This document shows positions 27,213-37,064 of a stretch of DNA of 64,000 bases, in pieces. Origin of the DNA: Penelope pileata (taxonomy: Eukaryota; Chordata; Aves; Galliformes; Cracidae). The translations under genes were made by a program, and so were the position numbers. How positions within the stretch are numbered: position 1 is the first letter of the stretch; each line of letters starts with the position of its first letter. The stretch spans positions 186,001 to 250,000 of the forward strand of contig WBMW01005873.1 of NCBI GenBank assembly GCA_013396635.1. The letters are read 5' to 3'. Under the pieces are notes generated by a model. That model did no database searches and was not told the origin of the DNA. It saw only the letters and a program-made list of their open reading frames with translations.

Positions 27213-27246
27213 TTTTGGTTGTTTGTTTTTATGTTTTGGTTGTTTG
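27213..27246. repeat. Short tandem duplication, 21-bp period
   Basis: TTTTGGTTGTTTG at 27213-27225 recurs at 27234-27246, separated by T-rich sequence. It looks like replication slippage in a T/G-rich tract. Confidence 0.75.
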
Positions 27247-27499
27247 CTCTGGGATTATGCTGTTGTTTTTTTCTCTAGGTTTTTATCTTTTCTATGTAAG
27301 CAAGGCTTTATGAAAGTGTTAGAAGTAGCCTTTTGACAGCTAAATAGGATAGAAGCAAAATCTCCATTTTATTCAAAGCTTCCTTCACAAACCATGCAAT
27401 TTTCCTTATCCACCCAGTTGAAATTCAAGGCTTCTCCAGTGATATCGCACTCAGTCAAATCCGACAGGTTATTTCTATTAAAGTTCGGGGTTGAATGGA

Positions 27500-27800
27500 G
27501 ACTAACTAGAACATCGATTCTATTGCTAATATTTCATTCCAGTGGCAGAATGCAGTAGCTTGGATGAGTTTAAGATGATAAAATTTATAACATTGGTGGA
27601 ATTGAAAAACTGTTTGTTGATATGGTTCAATTTGTTTAAATAAAATCATGTTTCTCCTGATGACATTAAGTGATATTTTCTCTGTAATTGCTTTTAATTA
27701 TTTTTGCTGGCATGGCCTTAGTAATTTGGCAGCGTAATAATTTGTTATTTAAAGGATTTTGTAGTACTCCTACATCCTGAGCCATATATTAAATGATCAA
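27500..27800. promoter_or_regulatory. Suspected conserved non-coding element
   Basis: This is an AT-rich block without homopolymers or repeat remnants and dense in homeodomain-type core words: TAATTGC and TTTTAATTA within 27684-27700, GTAATTTGG at 27721-27729 and GCGTAATAATTTG at 27733-27745. It reads like the vertebrate conserved enhancers that sit in gene deserts and long introns, and it lies directly upstream of a candidate splice acceptor at 27967. What I see is only the motif density and the lack of decay. Conservation itself cannot be judged from one sequence. It may be ordinary AT-rich DNA. Confidence 0.25.
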
Positions 27801-27940
27801 TGCTGTTTACTTACCAATTCCTGTTATCTTACTAAAGGAAAACACAGATCATCTTTAAGCTCATGGGGAAAATATTGTGTACTCAACAGCTCCCTAGCAT
27901 CAATTGCACTTTAGAACTTGTTTTGTTTAACCTAACACAG

Positions 27941-27969
27941 TGCTTTTCAGTTTTCTTTGCTTTTCAGTT
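27941..27969. repeat. Tandem duplication forming a pyrimidine tract
   Basis: TGCTTTTCAGTT at 27941-27952 is repeated at 27958-27969 with a 17-bp period. Both copies contain TTTTCAG, so the duplication creates two potential 3' splice sites 17 bp apart, the second preceded by the better pyrimidine tract. Confidence 0.75.
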
Positions 27970-28089
27970 CCTTTCCCTTAACTGATATTCTCGGGCAGGA
28001 TCAGCTTGTTACTAAAGGAGGGATGAGGAAAACATCAATTATTGCAGGTCGCTTGCAATTATTGAAGCAAGTTTTGTGTGAATCAACAG
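27968..28089 (+). other. Candidate exon bounded by splice-like signals
   Basis: A 122-base segment lies between an acceptor-like TTTTCTTTGCTTTTCAG (ending 27967) and a donor-like AACAG/GTAATT (GT at 28090-28091). One plus frame is open across it, beginning with one base of a split codon and giving about 40 codons (starting SFPLTDILGQDQLVTKGG). The frame continues open to 28148, so the donor is not needed to avoid a stop. I do not recognise the peptide. The length is typical for a vertebrate internal exon, but splice-like pairs of this quality occur by chance at this scale. It could be a coding exon, a lncRNA exon or nothing. Confidence 0.15.
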
Positions 28090-29189
28090 GTAATTCAATG
28101 GGAAGGTCTATAGGTTTAACCTCTAAAAGAGCATATTCTCTGCAGTAAAAGTTGAACATGAAAATGTAAAAATATAGCATTATAAAACAAGATGTGACAG
28201 ACATTTTTTATCCACATAATACGTTTCTCATGCATTGCTTAGGTTTACCGTATTGATGGCTAATCAATTACAGTTTAAGTAGCTCACAATTCAACCTCAG
28301 AAAAATCTTATATGTTCACCCTATTTTTGACAGCTGGAGTGAAGTTCACTAGCATGCAGAGGACAAGTTAAAACCTCATGGAACTAAAGTCACGTGTGAG
28401 GCTTTTCACAAACTACCTTCAGAAAGTACTGCAAAGGACCAAAGCTTGAAAAGTTAAATCAGATTTCTCAACTGTTTCTGCATTGATCTCTGTCTACGGA
28501 TCAATCATTTCTATCAATTTCCCAGCTGTAAGACTCTCATTGAGTTCCATTCATCCATGTGACACGTTTTGTGGTGTTAGTGCTATCAATCACACTAGCC
28601 TTCTGTCTCAGGACATCTGAATGGTATTACAAAATTAGCAGCAAATGAACAACTTTGCCAAGCAGAGCAAAGAAGTTGCACCTGTAATAACACCATCACA
28701 GTGCATAGACACTAATTTGAACAGCCAAGCTAACTCATGCATGCTGACTACTCAGGCAAGACTGAGTTTGTAAACAAGTTCATTGTTTTCAGTGTATTCT
28801 CACCCCAGACAGTATTCCTGGGTTTTGATCGCTTCATAAACGATGTGTTGCAGTGTGAATTTTGGTACAGTATGGGTCTATTTCAATTTTTTTACCACTG
28901 ACTCCTGCCCTTCTCAGCTGATTTATACTGTGTACTGCTAGAAAATGAGCTGCAAATGATGAAATGGAATAGACAACCTGGAACATGTCTTCAGGGAATC
29001 TTCCAGCGCTTGAACTTAATATTTGCTATTCAAGAGTATTTTTCTCCAGCTATGCTCTGCTGCTGTTTCTCAAACAAAGAAGTGAAATTGCTTCAGACAG
29101 GTCCTTCACAATCCCAGGCAAAGCATTATAGGTCTTAAAAATCATAAACAAAGATCACATAAAAAAGTTTTCTACTCACACAACCAAGG
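28090..29189. other. Unassigned non-coding stretch
   Basis: No gene or repeat family is recognised. The segment is AT-rich with scattered CATAAA and TTTAAT words. Nothing is supportable. Confidence 0.55.
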
Positions 29190-29440
29190 ACAGCAGCCTC
29201 CCACCAAAGCAATGCTCCTCCAAGCAGCAGCCAGCCTCCGAGAGAGAAGCTCCCCTCTCTGTGTCTGGCCCTTAAATGAGCCCAGGGCAGCCCCACCCTG
29301 GGTCCATCCCTTCAGTCAGGTGGGGAGCACAGGTGCAAACAATTTGCTGTGCTCCCCAGGCAGCCACAGCCCTGCACCAGGTGCTCAATCACCAATTCAG
29401 GCCCTGCCCTGACATTTCCCCTACAGCTGCCCAAGTGTTC
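29190..29440. other. GC-rich block with a perfect hairpin
   Basis: This block is clearly richer in G+C than its surroundings. At its centre is a perfect 12-bp inverted repeat: TGGGGAGCACAG (29321-29332) and CTGTGCTCCCCA (29347-29358), with a 14-base loop. A smaller pair, CCCAGGG (29281-29287) and CCCTGGG (29296-29302), lies just upstream. Overlapping plus frames of 63-66 codons cross it but resemble nothing. It may be a decayed LTR or another avian repeat that I cannot name, a small RNA hairpin, or a former promoter. The sharp change of composition argues for an insertion. Confidence 0.4.
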
Positions 29441-31926
29441 CCAGAAAGTAAATGTGGCACCACTTAATCATGAGCAAGATGAGCAATATGACATAATCTC
29501 CCTACTTTATCAGGATACCTGATCATCTTCCAAACTCAAAAAGATATTAATGGATTTCATTTTTCCTGTTATTTAGTTATCTTAAACAAGTTACAAACCA
29601 TAAAGTTAGGTTTATGAACAATTATCAAACTTTGAATGCAGTGGTCATCCAAGAAAATCTCTAAACCTCTCTTCACCAGATGGAGAGAAGGTTAAGAGGC
29701 AGAGCTGCATAGCCAGGGAAATAATTATATGATACTGCCCAGGCCAAGCATCCCTAAGCACCCAAAATTGGCAGTGTATTAGGCTAGCAGTACTTTTGAT
29801 CCGAAAACAACTGTTCTGTTCTCATTTTGTTGGAATAATTCAAGGAATATATTTAATATTGCTTCTGAAACAGGACAACTAAAAGGTGTGGGTTTTTTTT
29901 TTTGTTTTTTTTTTTAGCAAAATCACCGCTACATCTTATTTATTTGCTAGAGTCCAGCTCAAACTTTAGGAATACAGAAGTCATTTTCAGAAAATAGTTT
30001 TGAACAACACTCCTGAAATGCGCTGATGTCTCTCAGACAAGTTTGAGTATGAAGTGGATAGGTTTTATGGTTTTCTCTTTAGCATTGGCAGCAAGGTAAA
30101 TGTGTATGCTTCTTTCCAGACTTTCTCAAGACCAAATATATTCCTCTCTGGTGCTACGAGGTGTCAGAAGCTTTTTCAAATGAGATTTTGCTGAACTCGG
30201 TATGATCTCCTAGCAGGATTTTAGATGCCTTCAGATATCCTGGGTGGCATCCACCTGCAAGTACAATGCAACACAAGAGATCTTTGTTTATATCTGCCTA
30301 CATTCTGTGTTAATGCAACTCTGGGTAATCACAGTAAGACAAAGCCCAGGACACACAGGGAAGGATGCACACTTAAGATTTTTTAGCAACCCTCAGTATG
30401 TCAGCTGCACCCTCATCCATTCATGTTTGCTGTGATGGATCCAGACACCATATCAGTGAGTCCTCACAGACAAATTGCAAAAATAGCTCATTTCAGACAG
30501 GCAATCCAATCAATTTCTTCTGTACTGAAATTTTCTAACTTAATTTTATAGCCCTGAGAGCTCAGCTATCTATCTAGGTGTATTGACTGGTCTGGGTGTA
30601 CACAGGTCATTTAAAAGATAAAGATCACATGCATACCAAGCCTCTGGACTGCATTTATTAACAGCATCCTCCTAACTTTCAACATCATCAGTGTCATCTG
30701 GACCGATGCTGGAATAAATGAAATGTGGCAGAACAAGAAACAGTTGCCAAGAATGGGATGTACATACACTAGTGATACACAGGGAGGTTCAGCCCTATTA
30801 GCCCCTGAAAAACCACGCTCTTCCGCAAGGACAGCAAAGAGCATGCTCTTTGCAGGAGATTGTCCAGCCTGGTGATTTTATAGCACTTCTAATCAAATGG
30901 AGAATAAAAAGGAAATTGCTGACCTGAGGTTTGTGGAATAATATTTATATAGAAGGAAGTTCTCAACAAGGGTGTTTATTGCTATTTAATATACGCGTTT
31001 CAGGAACACACAAAATCCAATGTGACAGGGGGTCCCCAGTGAGAACTATTGTGCAAGCGTCCATTATTGTTATTTTTGGAAATTGCTCTGGATGACTAGT
31101 GACTTTCTGGAATCTGTTTGTCTGACTGAGAGACTGAGCAGCTGCCTGCAGGAAATACATGGCCCAAAGGAAATGCTTTCTGATGGCACGTTATTACGCT
31201 GTCTGTGAGACCTGTGCTCAGTAGCTCTGAGTACAGCCACTGCTGCGTATTACAGTTCAGGTTTCTTTGGAGCTTTTTCCAGTGTTTGATGTTGGTCAAT
31301 AAGAGTTTGGCAAAATTGTGCCAGTACTCACGAGAAAACTTTCTGGGAGCCATTGTTGTCAACATTTATTTTGTCAACTCTATTATAAATAGATGTATTC
31401 TTACCTTAATTTGCTTCAAAATTTGAAGATTTTCGCTCTTGATCCTGAGGCCAGGTCTGTCCTGTAACTTGGTTACTATCTCATTTTGCTGTTTGAGCCA
31501 CACAGAAAAAATCCTTGAGGGGCAGCTAACTTGGTCTTCCTGCACTAGGAAAATATATTAGCCAGGTTCTAATTTGTTCTGGCTGAGTGCTGCACTGATC
31601 CAACACTTCTAGATCCGCAGCACCATGAAATCTATTTCACTCTATGGCATTCAATGCACAGCAGAGACGTTCTGTTGCTTTGAGCTCTCATTCTCCCGCT
31701 CTTTTGTGGGTTTATATTTCCCACGATTCACCACCATTTTCTCTGCTGCTTGCTTACCATAGGTACTATGGGTGTCCTGGCACAACAAACAACACAGAAG
31801 AAAAGATCTGGATGAGAAGCCCTGGCATAAAGATGAAAGGAAAATGTGGCATACTCGAACTTTAACTTCTGCAAAATACTTTCTCAATTCTTTAAGGCTG
31901 AGGTTTTCAAGAAAACAGACGCTTCC
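29441..31926. other. Unassigned non-coding stretch
   Basis: No gene or dated transposon is recognised. A T-rich tract interrupted by one G lies at 29893-29915. Open frames up to 89 codons occur here without recognisable content. Confidence 0.55.
29893..29915. repeat. T-rich tract
   Basis: Two T runs are separated by a single G. This could be the complement of a retroposon A-tail, but no body is recognised. Confidence 0.85.
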
Positions 31927-31928
31927 AA

Positions 31929-32014
31929 GGGAGAAAGAAAAAGAAAAAAAAAAAAGAAAGAAAGAAAAAAAAAAGTCTTTAGCCTTTAAATATTTAAAAA
32001 AAAAAAAAAAAAAA
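31929..32014. repeat. A/G-rich low-complexity tract
   Basis: There is a GAAA/AAAG-type purine run (31929-31974), then a short spacer and a pure run of 19 A (31996-32014). The tract creates long Lys-rich (plus) and Phe/Ser-rich (minus) open frames across 31651-32131 that are composition artefacts. Confidence 0.9.
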
Positions 32015-35000
32015 CAATCTTCCAGGGGAAACTTTTCAGAAAAAACTTCCTTCACTTCTGAAAAGAAAATTCTATTTGCTTATCCATTCCAGGCATGGAG
32101 TGCTGAAGAGGAGACCTCCCAGAGAGAATAAACACATTCCAGTACAGAAAACCATGCCAGGAAGGATTTGATTTGTTATTGAGGCTTCTTCAGATTGCAG
32201 GTTTCACAGTACCCATTCAGATGCACTTTCTCACTGAGAGCTTCGTTTAATGCATGCTTCAAAAAGGAGCTTTTAGTGCACTTCTTAAAACAAGATTCTC
32301 TTAGGACTTGGTAAAGCTTATCCTTTGAGTAACATGCCACCGACGGGTTGGTGTCAGGTTCTGTTCTCATGGACAGCCAAGACCCAGAGACCCTTACACT
32401 TCACCCGTCATTCATTATGTGTAAGCTCTAACTGCATTTTCCACATGGGGAATGAGGGTCGTCTCAAGTGCCTACATGCAATGCTAGAAAACATCATCCA
32501 CCAGAGGTGAGCTGAGGGCAGAAGATATATTCTGCTGTTTCCGTTGCATGTTTTCTATCAATTCAATGATATCCTTATTGAATGAGGAGAGTGTAAAATC
32601 TTGCATTGGAGACAATTTAGAGCAGAGAACTACATTGGCGGAGTCCTTTGAGAGCTGTCTAGCCCTATCTCTTGTCCCATGGCAGGATGAGTTAATCTTA
32701 AACTATTCCTGGCAAGAACTGGTCGCACAGATGGAGAATACAGAGCCTCCCAGACAAAACTCCCATGAGTCACTCTCCTTCCCACTACAAAGTTGCTTTC
32801 CAGATATCTAAACCAAATCTCCTTTCTGAAATTCAAACTCAGTATCTATTTCCTCGATAAAAAACATAGAGAACAAATTATTCCTTCCTTTCTGGCAGCT
32901 GTTTCTTGCAGATTTGAAGACTCCTCTCATGTCTTCCCTCGCCTTTTCTTCTTCTAGATTAGATAGAGCACAAATACATTTGCCCTTTCACAGCGTATTG
33001 CAGTGGCTACTGAAATCCAGGAATCAATTACATAGATTACGAGGGACTTCAATGACAGCATGACAGGATATAATACCCAGCTTGCGTACGAGCAAACAGG
33101 GTGTGAATACTTATTTAACACCAGTATTTTCCTACGGTGATGGATTTATCTAATTAATTACTTTATGAAGTGCTTGATTATGATAGCAGTGAATGCCTTT
33201 CCTGCCCACTCTTATCATTTGCTTAAAACTTCTGTTCAGCTGAGATACACACGCATCTGAGAGTTCATTTAGATACTAGGAAGCAAACAGTGCATTCTCA
33301 TTCCTATTTTTTTTTTCCAAAACATGTTATCTGATGATCATAGCTACTAAATAAGGCCTCTTACTACCTCTAGCAGATCAGATTATTCAAAATTCAAATG
33401 ACAAAAAAGCAGCAGCCTGAAATATTTATTCATCTCCCCATTTTTAAGATCTTTTTAATATCTTCCCTCTTTGTGCCAAACTTTTAAGATGTAATTGGAA
33501 ATGTTGGATACACTCCTTCAAAAATGTTCTCAGAACAAATTACCAAGTGGCATTCTGTGAAATGAATGGATAAAAAAGAGCAGCCCTTCTTCAAAGCAAA
33601 GCAGGCAAGCTGATATTCAAGAATTTGGTCTTTTATAGGTTGTCGATCTCTTCTTCAGAACAGCCTTCAGAAGTGAATTATCTTATTCATTTTTTTTTCT
33701 ATTTTCTTATTTGTTTCCCAAGCAAGACTATTTATGAGGCTTTCCTGATTTCACTGTCAATTTTGATTTAATGTTTTCATATAATTCTGTGCAAAGTTTC
33801 ATTTTAAAGACATTCATATTTGGGAGATGGCTTGATTTCTGCTAAATTCATTCTTCTATCTGCTGTTTTGTGAATCATTTATGGCTCTAGGATTCTTGTT
33901 AATCAGCCATGTATTATGGGTACCATTTTACATCTTTACAATGTAAAGGCCAAAAATGCAATGAAGAAGTAAATCTTAAAAAAACACCACCAACAAAAAG
34001 AAACAAACACAAACAAAAAACAGGAGATCTAAAGAGTCAGTGAAGAAAAACTTTGCTTGTCCAAAATGAGGTACATCATTCACATGTCATTTCCCAGTCT
34101 CCTTACTCATATAGCAACAAATTGCTCACGTGAGCTGTGTTACAGACTATTTATCCCTAAATACAGATGGCAGGTTTGGTGGAGGTCCGAGAAAAGTGTG
34201 TCATCCTTATACATTGAGCCTGTGAGCTCTCTTTTGATGCACAGAAGTGTGATTGGAGGTGCTGGGAGCAGCATGGGCACAAGTAAGCTTAATGACTCAA
34301 TTCACTGCTACTGTCCTGACAGCATAGTGACAATGAAACATCCTGGATCTTTCTGTTGATTATGTTTTTACTGTGTCAGAATCAAAGGACAGAAGCCCTC
34401 AATCCATGCTGTGCCCATGTCTGATATTTGGGAGTTTCACAGCAGCAGATTACGGGGCATTACTGAAATCATGTCCATGCTTGTATTAAACCCAGAAGCA
34501 GCAGCCAGGACCTCCTAAATGAGCTTTGGCTTTGGGACATGAACAATCCAGAGAGACTTGAGGAGAATACCAACTGTCTGTAAAAGGTCTAAAACAACCA
34601 GCAGACTGTATGAGGGCTTCACCCCAAAACCAATTAGTATGGTTTTCATTTACCATCATTACTGGGCACTGCGTGGATATAGGATGATTCTTCTCATGCC
34701 AAATCTGAAAGGAAACAAATGCAATGGGACAGTGTGCAGAAAAGCAGCAAAGAGCTGAAGGTAATACCTGAAGGATCCATCTACATAAATCCAGGCCAGA
34801 ATTATCTTTTTCAGGCTGTGAATTACTTGCAGAGGCACTGGTTCATAACCCTCAGGACAAGCTAATGCTTGCTTCTGACGATAGCAGTCCCTGGACGGTA
34901 AAGGAGTAGGAGTGCTCCAGATGTCTCTGTCCACCACAAATGGCAGAACATTGGCTGGCTGATTTAAGCAGAATAAACAGTAGCGTATGAACCTGAAATT

Positions 35001-35408
35001 GTCTGTGCAAGGGTCATCGTCCTTCTACTGCTGGCAATAAAGGACAAAAATTGCAGAAGGAAGACTCTCAGACCCTTTATATAGCCCAGCTACTATAATG
35101 GGATTTCTCTTCTCCTTGCAAAGGTTATACAGAGCAGGGAAAAAAAAAAACAAAGCCACATTTTTTGCCATTATTTTCCAGATTCCAATGAATGATGAGG
35201 CTCAATATGGAAGAATAATTAAATGCTGTAGTAATTAGACTGATTAATACCGGGATCATGTCTGACATTTGTAATACGAACTGAAGGACAACCCACAACA
35301 TGGATATGTGTGATTATGACATTTCTTAAAGTACATTCAGAGATTGAAATCAGTAGATAAATGTGAGTCATTACACAGTTGTCTTTGTGTTTTCTGTTTT
35401 TAAGATCC
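32015..35408. other. Unassigned non-coding stretch
   Basis: No gene or transposon is recognised. The interval 33690-33915 is AT-rich, and 35180-35260 contains several homeodomain-type words (TAATTAG, GATTAAT). Both are possible regulatory DNA but are not separable from background by eye. The open frames (up to 100 codons at 34057-34359) have no recognisable content. Confidence 0.5.
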
Positions 35409-35465
35409 TTTTTTTTTTTTTTTTTTTTTTNNNNNNNNNNNNNNNNNNNNNNNNNNNNNNNNNNN
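35409..35465. other. Assembly gap next to a poly-T run
   Basis: At least 22 T (35409-35430) run directly into 35 N (35431-35465). Sequence resumes with AAGAGAAAGAGATG. The true length and content of the missing piece are unknown, and any frame drawn across it is meaningless. The homopolymer is the likely reason the assembly broke here. Confidence 0.97.
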
Positions 35466-36163
35466 AAGAGAAAGAGATGATGCTTATAAGCTTTTACAAA
35501 AAGTCTTTTTTTTTTTTCCTGGCTGCTTCAACATCTAAGCAAAGAGCATCTGAAGAGACAAACTAAAACATTCTTGTCTACTGAATTCAGAGCAATACAC
35601 ACAGCTGTGGAATTTATTTCTCTGTTTGTTGCAAGGTAGACCCACTGTAACCTTGAAATGTTCGGCCCTGGGGACTAGCTGTCTGTGACCTAAGGACTGG
35701 TTTGGTTCAGCTGTATGATCTAGGGTAAGATTCCCTGAGAAAATTGTTGTTGAGGTGTGAGAAAGTCCATGAACTCAAGTCATGCAAGGTAAGAAAAGCA
35801 GACAGAGTTGTAATTGTTGAGACAGTGACAGAAGCTCAAGGATTCAAGAGAAAAAATATTGACAGGAAAAGCTGAAGCTCCCAAAGGAAAAAGGAAATAA
35901 TTAGAAGGTTCTTTGATTAACAAACAGCCCACTCTCCAGGAGAGATGGAGATCTGCCTTTCCCCACCAGCATGATGACTACCTGCCAGCCCGGGTGGCTC
36001 AACAGGGGCAATGATTTTGTTAATGCTTAGACTCACAGCGTGTTAGTCCTATCCACCTCCTGTGAGAACAGCAAATAAACAATTATGTTCATTAATATCC
36101 TGATCACAGAGACTCTTTGCTCACAGGGAAAGACATCCATACGGAAGTGATAGAGGGAGGGAT
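35466..36163. other. Unassigned non-coding stretch
   Basis: Nothing is recognised between the assembly gap and the CR1 copy. A further T-run of about a dozen bases lies near 35506-35518. Confidence 0.6.
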
Positions 36164-36268
36164 CATAGAATCATAGAATGGCCTGGGTTGGAAGGTACCC
36201 CAAGGATCATCAGGTTCCAACATCCCTGCCACAGGCAGGGCTGCCAACCTCCAGATCTGGCACTGGAT

Positions 36269-36619
36269 CAGGTTGCCCAGGGCCCCATCTAGCCTGGTCT
36301 TGAACACCTCCAGGGTTGGGGCATCCACAACCTTTCTGGGCACCCTGTACCAGCACCTCACCACTCTCTCAGTAAAGAACTTCCCTCCGATATCTAATCT
36401 AAACCCTTCCTCCTTCAGCTTAAAACCATTCCCTCTTGTCCTATCACTGTCTACCCTTGTGAAAAGTTGGCTTCCCTCCTGTTTATAATCTCCTTCTAAA
36501 TACTGGAAGGCCACAGTGAGGTCTCCCTGCAGCCTTCTCTTCTCCAGGCTGAACAAGCCCAGCTCCCTCAGTCTGTCCTCATAGTGGAGGTGCTCCAGCC
36601 CTCTGAGCATGTTTATGGC
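36269..36619 (-). pseudogene. CR1 ORF2 C-terminal fragment
   Basis: The reading of CR1 ORF2 resumes in another minus frame after the shift near 36620, with LRGLEHLHYEDRLRELGLFS, then SDRTRGNGFKL, and CWYRVPRKVVDAPTLEVFK to LDGALGNL. This is the carboxy-terminal part of the LINE protein following the reverse transcriptase. The frame stays open through the element's 3' untranslated part and about 60 bases into flanking DNA, stopping near 36104, so the extra residues are not CR1 protein. Together with the upstream fragment it shows one disruption only, consistent with a relatively recent insertion. Confidence 0.9.
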
Positions 36620-37062
36620 CTCCTCTGAACCCTCTCCAACAGTTCCACATCTCTCCTGTAGTGGGAGCCCCAGACCTGGACACAGTGCTCCAGATGGGGC
36701 CCCACGAGGGCAGAGTAGAGAGGGACAATCACTGCCCTGTCCCTGCTGGCCACCCCTCTCCTGATGCAACCCAGGATACCGTTGGCCTTTCGAGCTGCAA
36801 GAGCACACTGCTGGCTCATATTCAGTTTTTCATCCACCAGGACCCCCAGGTCTGTCTCAGCTGGGCTACTCTCAAGGATCTCTTCTCCCAGTCTGTATAC
36901 ACGTCTGGGATTACTTAGACCCAAGTGCAAGACCTTGCACTTTGCTGTGTTGAACCTCATTAGGTTTACACGGGCCCACCTTTCAAGTTTATCAAGGTCC
37001 CTCTGGATGGCATCCCTTCCTTCAAACGTATCAACTGCACCACTCAGCTTGGTGTCGTCGGC
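36616..37062 (-). pseudogene. CR1 ORF2 reverse-transcriptase fragment
   Basis: This is a minus-strand frame of about 149 codons of CR1 ORF2. It begins at the ADDTKLSG motif (the two catalytic aspartates of the reverse-transcriptase palm, encoded at 37054-37059) and continues through family landmarks such as AIQRDLDKLERWA, KCKVLHLG, LGVLVDEKLNMSQQCALAA, KANGILGCIRRG and PLYSALVGPHLEHCVQVW to LLERVQRR. The polymerase fingers, the endonuclease domain and ORF1 are missing because the copy is 5'-truncated. A frameshift after QRR leads to a stop at 36613-36615. The ten codons preceding ADD belong to flanking DNA and do not match CR1, which fixes the truncation point at about 37063. There is no start codon of its own. 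It is a dead remnant. Confidence 0.92.
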
Positions 37063-37064
37063 AG

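Larger units (their letters stand above)
17708..27480. other. Unassigned non-coding stretch
   Basis: No gene or transposon family is recognised. There is a poly-A run at 20033-20047 (15 A), a short ATG-repeat patch near 20205-20218, and somewhat GC-richer patches near 18300-18430, 20520-20720, 23580-23760 and 25000-25330, none with recognisable coding content. A T-run lies at 27106-27117, and a T/G-rich near-tandem repeat lies at 27213-27246. Confidence 0.55.
36164..37064 (-). mobile_element. CR1 LINE, 5'-truncated copy
   Basis: On the plus strand the element begins with CATAGAATCATAGAATGG followed by CTGGGTTGGAAGG. This is the reverse complement of the avian CR1 3' terminus with its short ATTCTATG repeat, and it places the element on the minus strand. 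It runs about 900 bp and stops abruptly in the reverse-transcriptase domain at the ADD catalytic motif, which is the usual outcome of incomplete target-primed reverse transcription. Both coding remnants match CR1 ORF2 in order, but a frameshift near 36620 separates them. The copy cannot be active. It is noticeably GC-richer than the flanks. Good preservation of the coding remnants suggests a fairly young avian CR1 subfamily rather than an ancient one. No clear target-site duplication is visible, as is usual for CR1. Confidence 0.95.

Noticed and set aside
31651..32131. Open frames of 119 and 134 codons on opposite strands
   Set aside because: They are driven by the A/G-rich low-complexity tract (Lys-rich on plus, Phe/Ser-rich on minus). 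There is no domain resemblance.
35363..35566. Plus-strand frame spanning the N run
   Set aside because: It crosses an assembly gap of unknown content and a poly-T tract.
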